Below, one piece after another: positions 54,870 to 63,367 of a stretch of 64,000 nucleotides of DNA. The stretch covers positions 434,001 to 498,000 of the forward strand of contig NZ_CP096563.1 of assembly GCF_023221595.1 (NCBI RefSeq), in the 5' to 3' direction. The DNA comes from Rhodococcus qingshengii JCM 15477 (GTDB lineage: Bacteria; Actinomycetota; Actinomycetes; Mycobacteriales; Mycobacteriaceae). Position 1 is the stretch's first letter; the number at the start of each line of letters is the position of its first letter. Made by a program: the position numbers and the translations under genes. The notes below the pieces were generated by a model. That model did no database searches. It worked only from the letters and a program-made list of their open reading frames with translations, and was not told where the DNA came from.

Positions 54870-55511
54870 CTAACGCCCGACCGATTGTGCGAGAGCCACG
54901 GCAAAACTGGAAAGTCGTTCTCGGGTATAGGTTTCGGGATCACTGACGGCCAGTCGTCCGAGCATTTCGGCGAACGACATCATGGTGTGTGCGAGGAGAA
55001 CCGGATCAAGGCCTTCGAGCTTCGACTCGAGGGCAATCCCGGCGCGGGCCAGTTCTTCGGCGCGGGCGAAGACAGCTCCGCGAGAGAGCTTCAACAAGCC
55101 GTGATACTCGCTGGGGGCGTTCTCGACAGACGTCAGAATCAGGCGCCAGCGCGTCGGGTTCTCCAGTACGGCGTCGACGAAGGCGCCGACGGTCCCGGTG
55201 TACGACGCCGCTGGGCCGAGTTCGCTCAGATCTGTCGGCATGGTTTCGAGCACCTGAGCGATGGCTCGCTCGTGCTCGCGGCGCAGCAGTGCAGCGACGA
55301 GATCGGTCCTGGTATCGAAAATCGTGTAGAGGACGGGCTTGCCGACACCGGCTTCGGCAGCGACGGATTCCATGCTGAGGTTGTGCAGGCCAACGCGGCC
55401 GGTGACCTCGAATGCTGCGTCGAGGAGCTGCTCGCGACGTTGCTCCGGCGCCATGCGAGGGGCGTACTTGCGCCGCGGTGTATCCGTTGCGTCAGCTTGT
55501 GACCTGGTCAT
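54870..55511 (-). CDS. TetR-family regulator of the acyl-CoA dehydrogenase/MpaB pair
   Basis: This 213-residue TetR repressor has its helix-turn-helix at about 40-70 (LSMESVAAEAGVGKPVLYTIFDTRTDLVAALL). The ligand domain includes LDPVLLAHTMMSFAEMLGRL. ATG 55511 is preferred because GGAGGTG lies upstream at a sensible distance; an ATG three codons earlier is possible. It diverges from an acyl-CoA dehydrogenase gene, and the gap holds GTTGTATTC repeats that may be its operators. It probably responds to a fatty acid or acyl-CoA. Confidence 0.88.
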   Translation of the reverse strand: MTRSQADATDTPRRKYAPRMAPEQRREQLLDAAFEVTGRVGLHNLSMESVAAEAGVGKPVLYTIFDTRTDLVAALLRREHERAIAQVLETMPTDLSELGPAASYTGTVGAFVDAVLENPTRWRLILTSVENAPSEYHGLLKLSRGAVFARAEELARAGIALESKLEGLDPVLLAHTMMSFAEMLGRLAVSDPETYTRERLSSFAVALAQSVGR

Positions 55512-55574
55512 CGTGTGCATCACCTCCGCTCTCACCCTAATCTGCCTGCCACTTCTTCGTGAATAATACGCAAC

Positions 55575-55617
55575 CGTTGTATTCATCGTCTGCAATTGTT
55601 ACGGTGGCGTTGTATTC
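55575..55617. promoter_or_regulatory. Two direct CGTTGTATTC repeats in the divergent gap
   Basis: CGTTGTATTC occurs at 55575-55584 and 55608-55617, and an imperfect inverted copy lies at about 55561. These are candidate operators for the TetR regulator that starts at 55511. They also fall about 55-95 bp before the acyl-CoA dehydrogenase start. Confidence 0.5.
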
Positions 55618-55669
55618 GAATGGTGCTCAGTGAGGCGCCTCTGCCGAGATCTCGAGGAGAACAACCGCT

Positions 55670-57451
55670 ATGACAGCGTCGACCTCTTTAGTGCCGAATG
55701 ATCTGCTGCTCCATCCCTCCACGTACGATCGGCCGGAGTTCGACGCGACCACGCGGAGACTGCTGGGCGCGACCGTCGACTGGTTCGAGGCGCGTGGAAA
55801 GAACCGACTCCTGGCCGACTATCACGACAAGATCTTCTACTCCGATTTCCTCGATTTCGCGGCGAAGGAAGGTCTGTTCGCCACATTTCTGACGCCCGCC
55901 CGCGACAGTGGTGGCGACTCTGACAAGCGCTGGGATACCAGTCGTATCGCCGCGCTGTCCGAGATCCTCGGCTTCTACGGACTCAACTACTGGTACCCGT
56001 GGCAGGTGACCATCCTCGGTCTCGGGCCGGTGTGGCAGAGCGACAACGAGACGGCAAGGGCGCGAGCAGCTTCCGCTTTGGCTTCCGGAGGCGTTGCGGC
56101 ATTCGGACTGTCCGAGAAAGAGCATGGCGCGGACGTCTACTCCACGGACATGGTCTTGACGCCCAACGGCAGCGGCGGGTACCTGGCCAGCGGTTCGAAG
56201 TACTACATCGGAAATGGCAACTGCGCCAACACGGTCTCTGTCTTCGGCCGTGTCGACGGAGTGGAGGGCACTGATCAGTACGTCTTCTTTTACGCCGACT
56301 CGGACCATCCGGCATTCACCGTGGTGAAGAACATCGTTCCGGCCCAGATGCACGTAGCGGAGTTCTCACTCGTCGACTATCCCGTTGCGGCAGAGGATAT
56401 CCTGCATACCGGCGAGGCAGCATTCAGTGCCGCACTCAACACCGTGAACATCGGAAAGTTCAACCTGTGCTTCGGCGGAATCGGTATGTCGACTCATACC
56501 TTGTACGAGACGATTACCCACGCGCACAATCGAATCCTGTTCGGCAATCCCGTCACGGCGTTCCCACACGTACGACGTGAATTCGTCGACGCGTACGCGC
56601 GCCTGCTGGCGATGAGGCTCTTCTCGGATCGTGCGGTGGACTACTTCCGCACCGCATCGCCCGAGGACCGCCGCTACCTCTTGTTCAATCCCGTCACCAA
56701 GATGAAGGTGACAACCGAGGCACAGAAGGTGATCGGACTGCTCTCCGACATCGCTGCGGCAAAGGGCTTCGAGAAGGACAGCTACCTCGCGGTGGCCAAG
56801 ATGGATGTCGACGGGCTGCCCAAGCTCGAGGGGACCGTCGCCGTCAATCTCGCCCTGATCGCCAAGTTCATGCCGGCGTACCTCTTTGCCCCCGAGTCAT
56901 TTCCGGCGATTCCGACGCGCAACGATGCAGCCGACGACGAGTTCCTGTTCCGTCAGGGCCCGGCACGGGGGTTGTCGAAGGTTCGATTCGACGACTGGCG
57001 AGCGGTGTACGCGAAGTTCGCGGATGTTCCCAACGTTGCACTGTTCATGGAGCAGGCAGAAGCGCTCGTGACCCTTTTGGCCGAAGCTGCACCGGATGCG
57101 GCGCAGCAGGTCGACTTGGACTTCGGCCTGGCGATCACCGAACTCTTCACCCTCGTCGTCTACGGCCAGTTGATCCTCGAACAAGCCGAGATCTTGGGAT
57201 TGGACGAGGGGCAGCGGAACGGTGGGGTGCTGGATCAGATCTTCGATGTCCTGGTCCGCGACTTCAGTGCTGCAGCGGTGGAGTTGTACGGAAAACCCAG
57301 CGCCAGTGAAGATCAGCAACGGTTGGCACTGGCATCTATCCGGCGCCCCACGTTCGTGGCGGAGCGATTCGAGTACGTCTGGCAGCAAGTAGTCGCCTTG
57401 TCTGGTGCCTACGAAATGAACGGTGCCGGCTCAACGAACGGGGAGGAATGA
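55670..57451 (+). CDS. Acyl-CoA dehydrogenase family protein (long form)
   Basis: This 593-residue flavoprotein of the acyl-CoA dehydrogenase/oxidase superfamily is longer than the usual 380. It has GLSEKEHGADVYSTDMVL (flavin region), ASGSKYYIGNGNCAN and a helical C-terminal half with KVIGLLSDIAAAKGF. The extra 200 C-terminal residues recall acyl-CoA oxidase-like and long FadE proteins. The start ATG follows GAGGAGAAC. It is the first gene of a two-gene operon with an MpaB-type oxygenase and is likely repressed by the divergent TetR. The substrate is not evident. Confidence 0.85.
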   Translation: MTASTSLVPNDLLLHPSTYDRPEFDATTRRLLGATVDWFEARGKNRLLADYHDKIFYSDFLDFAAKEGLFATFLTPARDSGGDSDKRWDTSRIAALSEILGFYGLNYWYPWQVTILGLGPVWQSDNETARARAASALASGGVAAFGLSEKEHGADVYSTDMVLTPNGSGGYLASGSKYYIGNGNCANTVSVFGRVDGVEGTDQYVFFYADSDHPAFTVVKNIVPAQMHVAEFSLVDYPVAAEDILHTGEAAFSAALNTVNIGKFNLCFGGIGMSTHTLYETITHAHNRILFGNPVTAFPHVRREFVDAYARLLAMRLFSDRAVDYFRTASPEDRRYLLFNPVTKMKVTTEAQKVIGLLSDIAAAKGFEKDSYLAVAKMDVDGLPKLEGTVAVNLALIAKFMPAYLFAPESFPAIPTRNDAADDEFLFRQGPARGLSKVRFDDWRAVYAKFADVPNVALFMEQAEALVTLLAEAAPDAAQQVDLDFGLAITELFTLVVYGQLILEQAEILGLDEGQRNGGVLDQIFDVLVRDFSAAAVELYGKPSASEDQQRLALASIRRPTFVAERFEYVWQQVVALSGAYEMNGAGSTNGEE

Positions 57452-57452
57452 A

Positions 57453-58385
57453 ATGTCTGAACTGACGATGAATCGACCGCGTGAGGATTACGGCTTCTTC
57501 GGCCCAGGATCACCCAGTTGGAAGATCTGGGCCGCGCCGACAGCGCTGATCGGGTTCCAGCGGTCGGTGGTGCTCGAGCACTTCGACCCCTTCTTGGCTG
57601 CCGCAGTGGCAGACATGAGCGGGATTTACAGCGATCCGGCCGGGCGACTCGACCGAACCTTGGCGTACTTCCTGACCGTCGCCACTGCCGACGGGCGGAC
57701 AGCACTGGCGCTGTCCGACCACCTCATGACAGTTCATGCTCAGGCTACGGGCGTTGAACCGATCACCGGAACTCGTTACAGCGCAAACAATCCGGCGTCA
57801 CAACTCTGGATCCACGTGACGGGTTGGCATTCGGTGCTCAAGTGCTACGAGATGTATGGGCCGGGCCCGCTTTCAGCTGTCGAAGAGCAGCGGTACTGGG
57901 AAGAATGCGTGATCGCTGCCGAACTACAGACATGCAAGACCTCCGACGTTCCACGCTCCCGAGACGAGGTACGTGAGTACTTCGCTGAAGTCAGGCCCAG
58001 ATTGTGTACCTCCGAGCGTGCCAACCGGGCGATGCACTACTTGTTGAGAACACCGAGAGCGCAGGGGAAGACGAAGTTCGCGACATTCAGCCGATTGGTC
58101 GCGCCGGCCACTATCGCGACTTTGCCCGGCTGGATGCGAACGATGGGTGGGTTCGATCAGCCAGCGTTGTTGGACAGAGCAATTGCGCCCGCGGTGCGAA
58201 CGGCAGTCCGGTTGGGTAGTTCACCGAAGAACATGACCACTGCTCTGAAAGTCATTGCGCCGATGACGGGCAAGGTGTTGGAGCGCCACCTGCGTGACGA
58301 GCAACCCCTGGACCCGAGAGTTGTCACGCCAGCGGAGATTCGGGAGCGATTCCCGCGAGCCGCCAAGGTTGCGCAGGCCGTCTGA
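57453..58385 (+). CDS. MpaB/DUF2236 family oxygenase-like protein
   Basis: This 310-residue protein is of the DUF2236 (MpaB/latex-clearing-protein-like) family, in which b-type haem proteins can cut alkene bonds. Typical segments are FDPFLAAAVADMSGIYSDPAGRLDRTLAYFLTV, WIHVTGWHSVLKCYE and the region around LSDHLMTVHAQ with possible haem-ligand histidines. It starts one base after the stop of the acyl-CoA dehydrogenase, with GGAGGAA upstream, so they are coupled. Together they suggest oxidative breakdown or modification of an unsaturated lipid. Confidence 0.8.
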   Translation: MSELTMNRPREDYGFFGPGSPSWKIWAAPTALIGFQRSVVLEHFDPFLAAAVADMSGIYSDPAGRLDRTLAYFLTVATADGRTALALSDHLMTVHAQATGVEPITGTRYSANNPASQLWIHVTGWHSVLKCYEMYGPGPLSAVEEQRYWEECVIAAELQTCKTSDVPRSRDEVREYFAEVRPRLCTSERANRAMHYLLRTPRAQGKTKFATFSRLVAPATIATLPGWMRTMGGFDQPALLDRAIAPAVRTAVRLGSSPKNMTTALKVIAPMTGKVLERHLRDEQPLDPRVVTPAEIRERFPRAAKVAQAV

Positions 58386-58406
58386 CGGGTTCGCCACGGC
58401 CTGTTG

Positions 58407-58440
58407 GCACCGCATCGGGGGGATCCCTTCGATGCGGTGC
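58407..58440. terminator. Terminator between convergent genes at 58.4 kb
   Basis: A perfect 11-bp stem (58407-58417 with 58430-58440) with a 12-nt loop lies between the MpaB-like gene and the convergent 13E12 HNH gene. It has no T-tract, so it may need Rho or act in combination. Confidence 0.65.
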
Positions 58441-58473
58441 TCGGCCGTGTTCTGTTGTGCCTGAGGTTCGTTC

Positions 58474-59778
58474 TCAGGTTTTGAATGTGGTGTTCGCTGG
58501 GCGCGGTTGCTGCCCGGGGTCGATCGAGGGCGGCGGGATGAACCAGGGTTTGTTGTCGACTCCTATTCGGATTTCCCATTTCCCGACGAACCCGGATTTG
58601 CGGTGCATCAGCCGGTGATGTGAACGGCACAGCAGGACCAGGTTGTTCATCACCGTCGGGCCACCGTTTGCCCAGTGCCGGATATGGTGCGCATCCGTCC
58701 AGGCGGGCACGCACGTGCAGCCCGGGAAGGCGCAGCCTTTGTCTCGGGCGATGAGGGCGACGCGTTGTTCGGCGGTGACCAACCTCTTCCCTGGTTGCGC
58801 ATCCAAGGGCGCGCCGTGATCGTCGAGCAGAACGGTCGACAGGAAACAATCACACCCGAGAAGCCTGGTCTGCGACACCGAGAGTGGCCCGAGCCAGGGC
58901 ATGTGCCCGACATCAAGATCCGACAGAGACTCTTCACCATCAGCAGTGGAGGGTGTGGCGGCGCAGTCTCGATGCTCAGCGAGATCATGGGCATTGATGT
59001 GCACGTTCACGTGCGGGCGTTGACCACCGTCTGTGCCTGTTTTGGCGCAGTCGAGATAGCGGCGGATCAGTTCGGTGAACCCGTCGGCAGTCCGTTTCGC
59101 CGCCGACCGGGCATCGGGCGTTCCATCCGGCGCCGGGGTGGGCATCGTCAGGTTCGACAGGGCCGAGAGCAGCATTTCGCCCGTGAGGGCGTCGAAATCC
59201 CCACGCACCACCACGCGACCATTGAGCGTCGAGGCGATGCGGAGCTCGTTCCGGTCGACGTCTTCGGCGGGTGGAATTTCATCGGATTCGAAGATTCGCT
59301 CCAAGGTCGCGATCACGTTCCGCACCTTCGTCGTTGTCGCCTCCACCCCCGACGCGGCAGCCAACAACAAATCGATGCACTTCGGTAGCGCCTCCTCCGG
59401 CATGCCTTTAGGTGGCGACTCGCAGAACGCCACGATCAACACGGCATGCTCGAACGAGCAATCCCCGCAATCGAACCGAGCTCCCACCGCCGGAAACGGC
59501 CGCAAAGCCGCACCCAGGGCGGCGATCTTCTTCCCGTCCCGAACCTGCAACATCGTGTTGGCCGCCAACCAGGACCCCACACCGCGGCTGGCAATCACCT
59601 GATCATCCGGGCGCAACGAGAGTTCGTCGACCACCGCCACACGAACGGCTTCCAGGCGCAGAATCTCCGCACTCGCCTCGACAGCAGCAGCGCGCAACTC
59701 GGCAGCAGTCAACTGCCACAGGCGTCCGCGTAACCCCACCGCAGAACCCGACACCACTTCCGACAGACAAACACTCAT
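58474..59778 (-). CDS. 13E12-repeat family HNH endonuclease (DUF222)
   Basis: This 434-residue protein has an N-terminal DUF222 helical domain (about 20-240) and a C-terminal HNH nuclease domain with two zinc-type cysteine pairs (CAFPGCTCVPAWTDAHHIRHW, then NLVLLCRSHHRLMH). Such proteins are the REP13E12 family of M. tuberculosis, which occur in multiple copies, and several are part of the LexA regulon. Consistent with this, a perfect LexA box lies 32 bp upstream. The ATG at 59778 is chosen over the upstream ATG at 59817 because the latter lies in the LexA box; GGGGGG precedes it. The function is unknown; a role in DNA damage or genome defence is likely. Confidence 0.88.
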   Translation of the reverse strand: MSVCLSEVVSGSAVGLRGRLWQLTAAELRAAAVEASAEILRLEAVRVAVVDELSLRPDDQVIASRGVGSWLAANTMLQVRDGKKIAALGAALRPFPAVGARFDCGDCSFEHAVLIVAFCESPPKGMPEEALPKCIDLLLAAASGVEATTTKVRNVIATLERIFESDEIPPAEDVDRNELRIASTLNGRVVVRGDFDALTGEMLLSALSNLTMPTPAPDGTPDARSAAKRTADGFTELIRRYLDCAKTGTDGGQRPHVNVHINAHDLAEHRDCAATPSTADGEESLSDLDVGHMPWLGPLSVSQTRLLGCDCFLSTVLLDDHGAPLDAQPGKRLVTAEQRVALIARDKGCAFPGCTCVPAWTDAHHIRHWANGGPTVMNNLVLLCRSHHRLMHRKSGFVGKWEIRIGVDNKPWFIPPPSIDPGQQPRPANTTFKT

Positions 59779-59809
59779 TGAACCCCCCGATCCCCTCCCC
59801 AAATCATAC

Positions 59810-59825
59810 TCGAACATGCGTTCGA
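59810..59825. promoter_or_regulatory. LexA/SOS box
   Basis: TCGAAC-N4-GTTCGA is the exact consensus of the mycobacterial/Bacillus-type LexA box, with two more matching base pairs on each side (8-bp perfect arms). It lies 32 bp upstream of the 13E12 HNH gene start. Confidence 0.88.
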
Positions 59826-59826
59826 G

Positions 59827-60603
59827 TCAAGAGCGTTTTCGAATCCTCGATTCGATACCGTCAAGGAGGATCTGTAGGCCCTGAGTAAATGACTCTTCGG
59901 TTTCTCGTTCGAGATAGAAGTCGCCGCCCGGTACCGGTGGGGCCTCCCGACCCAACTGCGTCGTGTGCGGGAAGTCGTCCACGAAATCCGGTGCAGCATC
60001 GGCCAGTGCAGCAGAAGACTCTGCCCACCAATGAGATTCGGAATCTCCGATGGTCGAGGCGCTTCGGATCTCAGCTAAGGTCCGCGCGGACCCCCGGATG
60101 AAATGGAAAAGCATGCTCACCGATCTGCGGATGGTCGGAGCATCGAGACCTGTGGAGTAGAGAATGGACAGGAGTGATTCGAGTCCTGCCTGCTCGTGCG
60201 GACCCAGGACGGGGCGCGCCAACGAGACATCCAAAGTCCACGGATGGCGTGTATGTAGGGCGAAGAGTGCGGCGGCCCAGTCGGAGAGTGCCATGCGCCA
60301 GTCGCCGGTGTCTGCGATCGGCGGTAGCTCGGCATGCGCCCGGTCGTACATCAGGTCCAGCAGTTCGTCCTTTCCCGGTATGTAGGTGTACAACGACATC
60401 GCAGTGCGGCCGAGGTGGTCGCCGATCATGCGCATCGACAACGGTGTCGTGGGGTTGGCGTCGGCGACTTCGATCGCGGCGTCAACGACTGTGTCCGTGG
60501 ACAGCGCGGGCTTCGGTCCTCGGCGGCCGGAAGGCGTCTCGGGTTGACGCCACAGAAGTGAAATCGTGCGTGCGATATCGCGTCGGCCTGCCTGTTTGTT
60601 CAT
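59827..60603 (-). CDS. TetR-family regulator with TetR_C domain
   Basis: This 258-residue TetR-type repressor has a helix-turn-helix of the TetR/OtrR type (MRMIGDHLGRTAMSLYTYIPGKDELLDLMYD, about 57-87) and a large C-terminal domain. It has a 30-residue N-terminal extension. It diverges from an alpha/beta hydrolase gene, and a perfect palindrome (CTTTACAGTGTAAAG) lies between them, 37 bp from its start. It is probably a repressor of the hydrolase and of itself. Confidence 0.87.
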   Translation of the reverse strand: MNKQAGRRDIARTISLLWRQPETPSGRRGPKPALSTDTVVDAAIEVADANPTTPLSMRMIGDHLGRTAMSLYTYIPGKDELLDLMYDRAHAELPPIADTGDWRMALSDWAAALFALHTRHPWTLDVSLARPVLGPHEQAGLESLLSILYSTGLDAPTIRRSVSMLFHFIRGSARTLAEIRSASTIGDSESHWWAESSAALADAAPDFVDDFPHTTQLGREAPPVPGGDFYLERETEESFTQGLQILLDGIESRIRKRS

Positions 60604-60639
60604 CTTGTCGCTTTCGTGGAGTCGCGCTATTCTTAATTA

Positions 60640-60654
60640 CTTTACAGTGTAAAG
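60640..60654. promoter_or_regulatory. TetR operator CTTTACAGTGTAAAG
   Basis: This is a perfect 15-bp palindrome with a central G, in the gap between the TetR gene and the hydrolase gene, 14 bp before the hydrolase ATG. The TTTACA/TGTAAA pattern is typical for TetR-type regulators with LYTYIPGKDELL recognition helices. Confidence 0.78.
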
Positions 60655-60668
60655 ATTTGGGAGTGGAC

Positions 60669-61508
60669 ATGGTTGAGGCAAGACTTCACGACGGGACATC
60701 TATCGAGGTCGAGGTTCTCGGACATGGCCCCGCCGTGCTGATACCTGTGAATCCGATTTCGGCTACCGGCATCAAGGCGGACGAACTTCGCGCCTGGGGC
60801 GTTGACCCCTCGCTCGGTCGAACATTCATGGAAGGGTTGGCGTCGAACTTCACTGTGGTTGCCTTCGCCTACGAAGGGCACCGGATGGCGTCGCCCGCGC
60901 CGGACACGCTCACTCCCGACAACATCGCGTCCGACATTCTGGCTGTGGCGAATTCGGCTGGGATCGACCAGTTCGCCTACTACGGATACTCCTGGCTGGC
61001 ACTGTGCGGATTGCAGTTGGCGCTGCGCACCGATCGTCTGACCGCACTGGTCATGGGTGGTTTCCCGCCGGTGGATGGGCCGTACAAGGCGATGCTCCAG
61101 GTTACCGAAGCTACACACCGCATGGCGAGTGAACCGCCCCAGCGCACATCACAGCCCGCGGCATCATCAGACGAATTCGATTGGAACTCCATCGACATTG
61201 CGTTGACCGGAGCGCAGACCCGGCAGTTCGTGACGCTGTACCGCGCACTTGGTGAATTCGACGATCGAACGATTCAAGGGCGCATCCTTTGTCCGCGAAT
61301 GTGTTTCGTCGGTTCGCGAGACGTCATCGAATACGGTGACCGATGGGGTGGGGTACGGGTCGCGCCGGCCGATCTCGACCTCGACGCCGTTCGGTCGGCA
61401 GGGTGGGATATCGAGGTACTCGACGGTCTGGATCACACGCAGGCAATGCAACCGACTCATGTTCTACCCATTCTCAAACCCTGGTTGGAGAATGTCGTTG
61501 GTGTTTGA
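60669..61508 (+). CDS. Alpha/beta hydrolase
   Basis: This 279-residue hydrolase has the nucleophile elbow GYSWLA after YYG and a late catalytic His in GLDHTQAM. The N-terminal strand HGPAVLIPVNPIS replaces the usual HGxP oxyanion loop. The ATG at 60669 has GGGAG just upstream and is the one nearest the operator; the open frame runs on upstream into the TetR gene. It is probably induced when the divergent TetR regulator binds its ligand. The substrate is not known; it could be an antibiotic or a lactone. Confidence 0.85.
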   Translation: MVEARLHDGTSIEVEVLGHGPAVLIPVNPISATGIKADELRAWGVDPSLGRTFMEGLASNFTVVAFAYEGHRMASPAPDTLTPDNIASDILAVANSAGIDQFAYYGYSWLALCGLQLALRTDRLTALVMGGFPPVDGPYKAMLQVTEATHRMASEPPQRTSQPAASSDEFDWNSIDIALTGAQTRQFVTLYRALGEFDDRTIQGRILCPRMCFVGSRDVIEYGDRWGGVRVAPADLDLDAVRSAGWDIEVLDGLDHTQAMQPTHVLPILKPWLENVVGV

Positions 61509-61564
61509 CCGTGCGAGCACGCGGGTAACCCGCTCCGGATGCCGTCAGCGTGAGGGGGCCGTGA

Positions 61565-63331
61565 GTGGACGAGTCACACAAGATCCGTCGCCGATCGTTT
61601 GTTCAAGGGCTTGGCCTGCTGGCCGGTCTCAGCGCGTTGTCCGCTGGATCAGCGACGGCTCGACCACCTGATGTCGATCCATTGCGCCCGTTCCAACTTC
61701 CGTCACCCCGGCTGGAACCGTTTCGGGAGACCCTTCCTGTCCTGCCGGGCATTTCGGGTGGCAACCTGGAGCTTCGCGCGGCTTCGTCGATGCACCGTTT
61801 CCATCCGGACCTACCGTCGTCGCCGTCGCTGGGTTACGGCGGAATGGATTATCTGGGCCCCACCATCGAAGCTCACGTCGATCAGCTCGTCACAGTCCGA
61901 TATGCCAACGACATTTCTGCGTATCCGCTTGCCGCGGATGTCGATCCGGGTCTGCACGGCGTCAGCAACCTCGACCGCACACAGGTCCCCACCTCGCTTC
62001 ACCTGCACGGGGGAGTTACTGCACCACAGTTCGACGGACATCCGGAGTTGATCCAGCGTCCGGGCGAAGGTTTGGTCCACGAATACAGGAATGGTCGTGC
62101 CGCCGGCAATCTCTGGTACCACGATCACGCCATGGGAATGACGCGCCTCAACGTCTACGCCGGGCTGGTCGGGATGTATTTTCTCCGTGACGACGCAGAT
62201 ACAGGCACCACCGGGAATTCTCTCGGCTTGCCGTCCGGCGAATTCGAGCTTCCGATGATTCTGCAGGACAAGGTCTTCACCTCCGACGGTCAACAGAGTG
62301 TCCGTTCCACGTGGCTCACTCCGCAGGGTTCCTGGGATCCGGCGACTCCCGGTGACGTGGGTGTAGTGAACGGCGTCGTATGGCCGAAAGTGGAGGTGGC
62401 TCGCGGACTGTACCGATTGCGACTGCTCAATGCCGCAACCTATTCGGTGTGGAATCTGCATTTCGCAAATCGTATGCGGTTCTGGGTGATCGGTTCCGAA
62501 GGCGGTTTTTTGGCCGCTCCGGCGCCGACGGATCACGTCCGGCTGAGTCCGGGTGAACGCGCTGATCTGCTGGTCGACTTCAGCATGCTCGAGCCGGGCA
62601 CGACGGTGGAATTGCGCAACGACGAACCGGTACCCCTTGCGGTGGCGCAACGCGGCACACAGGTGATGCCGGTCTTCTGTCGGTTCGATGTGGGCAGCGC
62701 AAAGGGATTCACCGGCTCGATCCCGCAGCAGCTGAATTCCGTTGCTGCCGAACCGGCGTCCCCGGATATGGTGCGAAATCTCACGATCATGCAGCTGTCG
62801 CGTCCCTCGGATTACCCGTCGATCACTATGTCGCTCAACAATTTGAGGTTCACCGATTCGGATATCGAACTGCCACGTCAGGGAGCCGTCGAGCAATGGA
62901 ATCTGATCAACATCACCACGGAACCACATCCGATTCATCTGCACTTGGTGGCGTTCCGCGTTGTGGGACGCCAAAGCCTCGACACTGCAGCACTGATGCA
63001 GCGGTATCCGGTGCCTGACTTGGGGGTCCGGTGGACGCCGTCGGCCGAGGAATTTGTGACCTCTTCGCTGCGGCCTCCCGAAGTGTGGGAAACGGGGGAG
63101 AAGGACACTGTCATCGTGGATGCCAACTCGATCACCCGCGTGATCGTGCGCTTTCCGACGGCCGACGAGTTGGGCTTCGATCCGGATGCAACTTTCGCGA
63201 GAGGTTCCATGGCAGACCACTCGGCACACGGAGAAGCCGGTATGGGGGACCTGCAGGGGTACGTCTGGCACTGCCACATGCTCGATCACGAAGACCACGA
63301 CATGATGTTGCGATATCGGGTGGTGACGTAG
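61565..63331 (+). CDS. Tat-exported multicopper oxidase (paralogue 2)
   Basis: This 588-residue laccase-like enzyme is closely related to the one at 13721-15547. The N-terminal twin-arginine signal is RRRSFVQGLGLLAGL. Copper motifs are SLHLHGG at about 144, WYHDHAMG at about 184, HPIHLHLV at about 455, and HCHMLDHEDHDMM at about 569. Blocks shared with paralogue 1 include YHDHAMG-TRLNVYAGL and GPT-EAH. It lacks the GMTGG repeat but has a short His/Met stretch (SMADHSAHG) at the same place. The GTG start follows GAGGGG. It lies 56 bp after the hydrolase gene and may be co-transcribed with it. Confidence 0.9.
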   Translation: MDESHKIRRRSFVQGLGLLAGLSALSAGSATARPPDVDPLRPFQLPSPRLEPFRETLPVLPGISGGNLELRAASSMHRFHPDLPSSPSLGYGGMDYLGPTIEAHVDQLVTVRYANDISAYPLAADVDPGLHGVSNLDRTQVPTSLHLHGGVTAPQFDGHPELIQRPGEGLVHEYRNGRAAGNLWYHDHAMGMTRLNVYAGLVGMYFLRDDADTGTTGNSLGLPSGEFELPMILQDKVFTSDGQQSVRSTWLTPQGSWDPATPGDVGVVNGVVWPKVEVARGLYRLRLLNAATYSVWNLHFANRMRFWVIGSEGGFLAAPAPTDHVRLSPGERADLLVDFSMLEPGTTVELRNDEPVPLAVAQRGTQVMPVFCRFDVGSAKGFTGSIPQQLNSVAAEPASPDMVRNLTIMQLSRPSDYPSITMSLNNLRFTDSDIELPRQGAVEQWNLINITTEPHPIHLHLVAFRVVGRQSLDTAALMQRYPVPDLGVRWTPSAEEFVTSSLRPPEVWETGEKDTVIVDANSITRVIVRFPTADELGFDPDATFARGSMADHSAHGEAGMGDLQGYVWHCHMLDHEDHDMMLRYRVVT

Positions 63332-63367
63332 CCTTCAAGGGGAGAAAAGTTCCCAGAGGAGGCAGCT

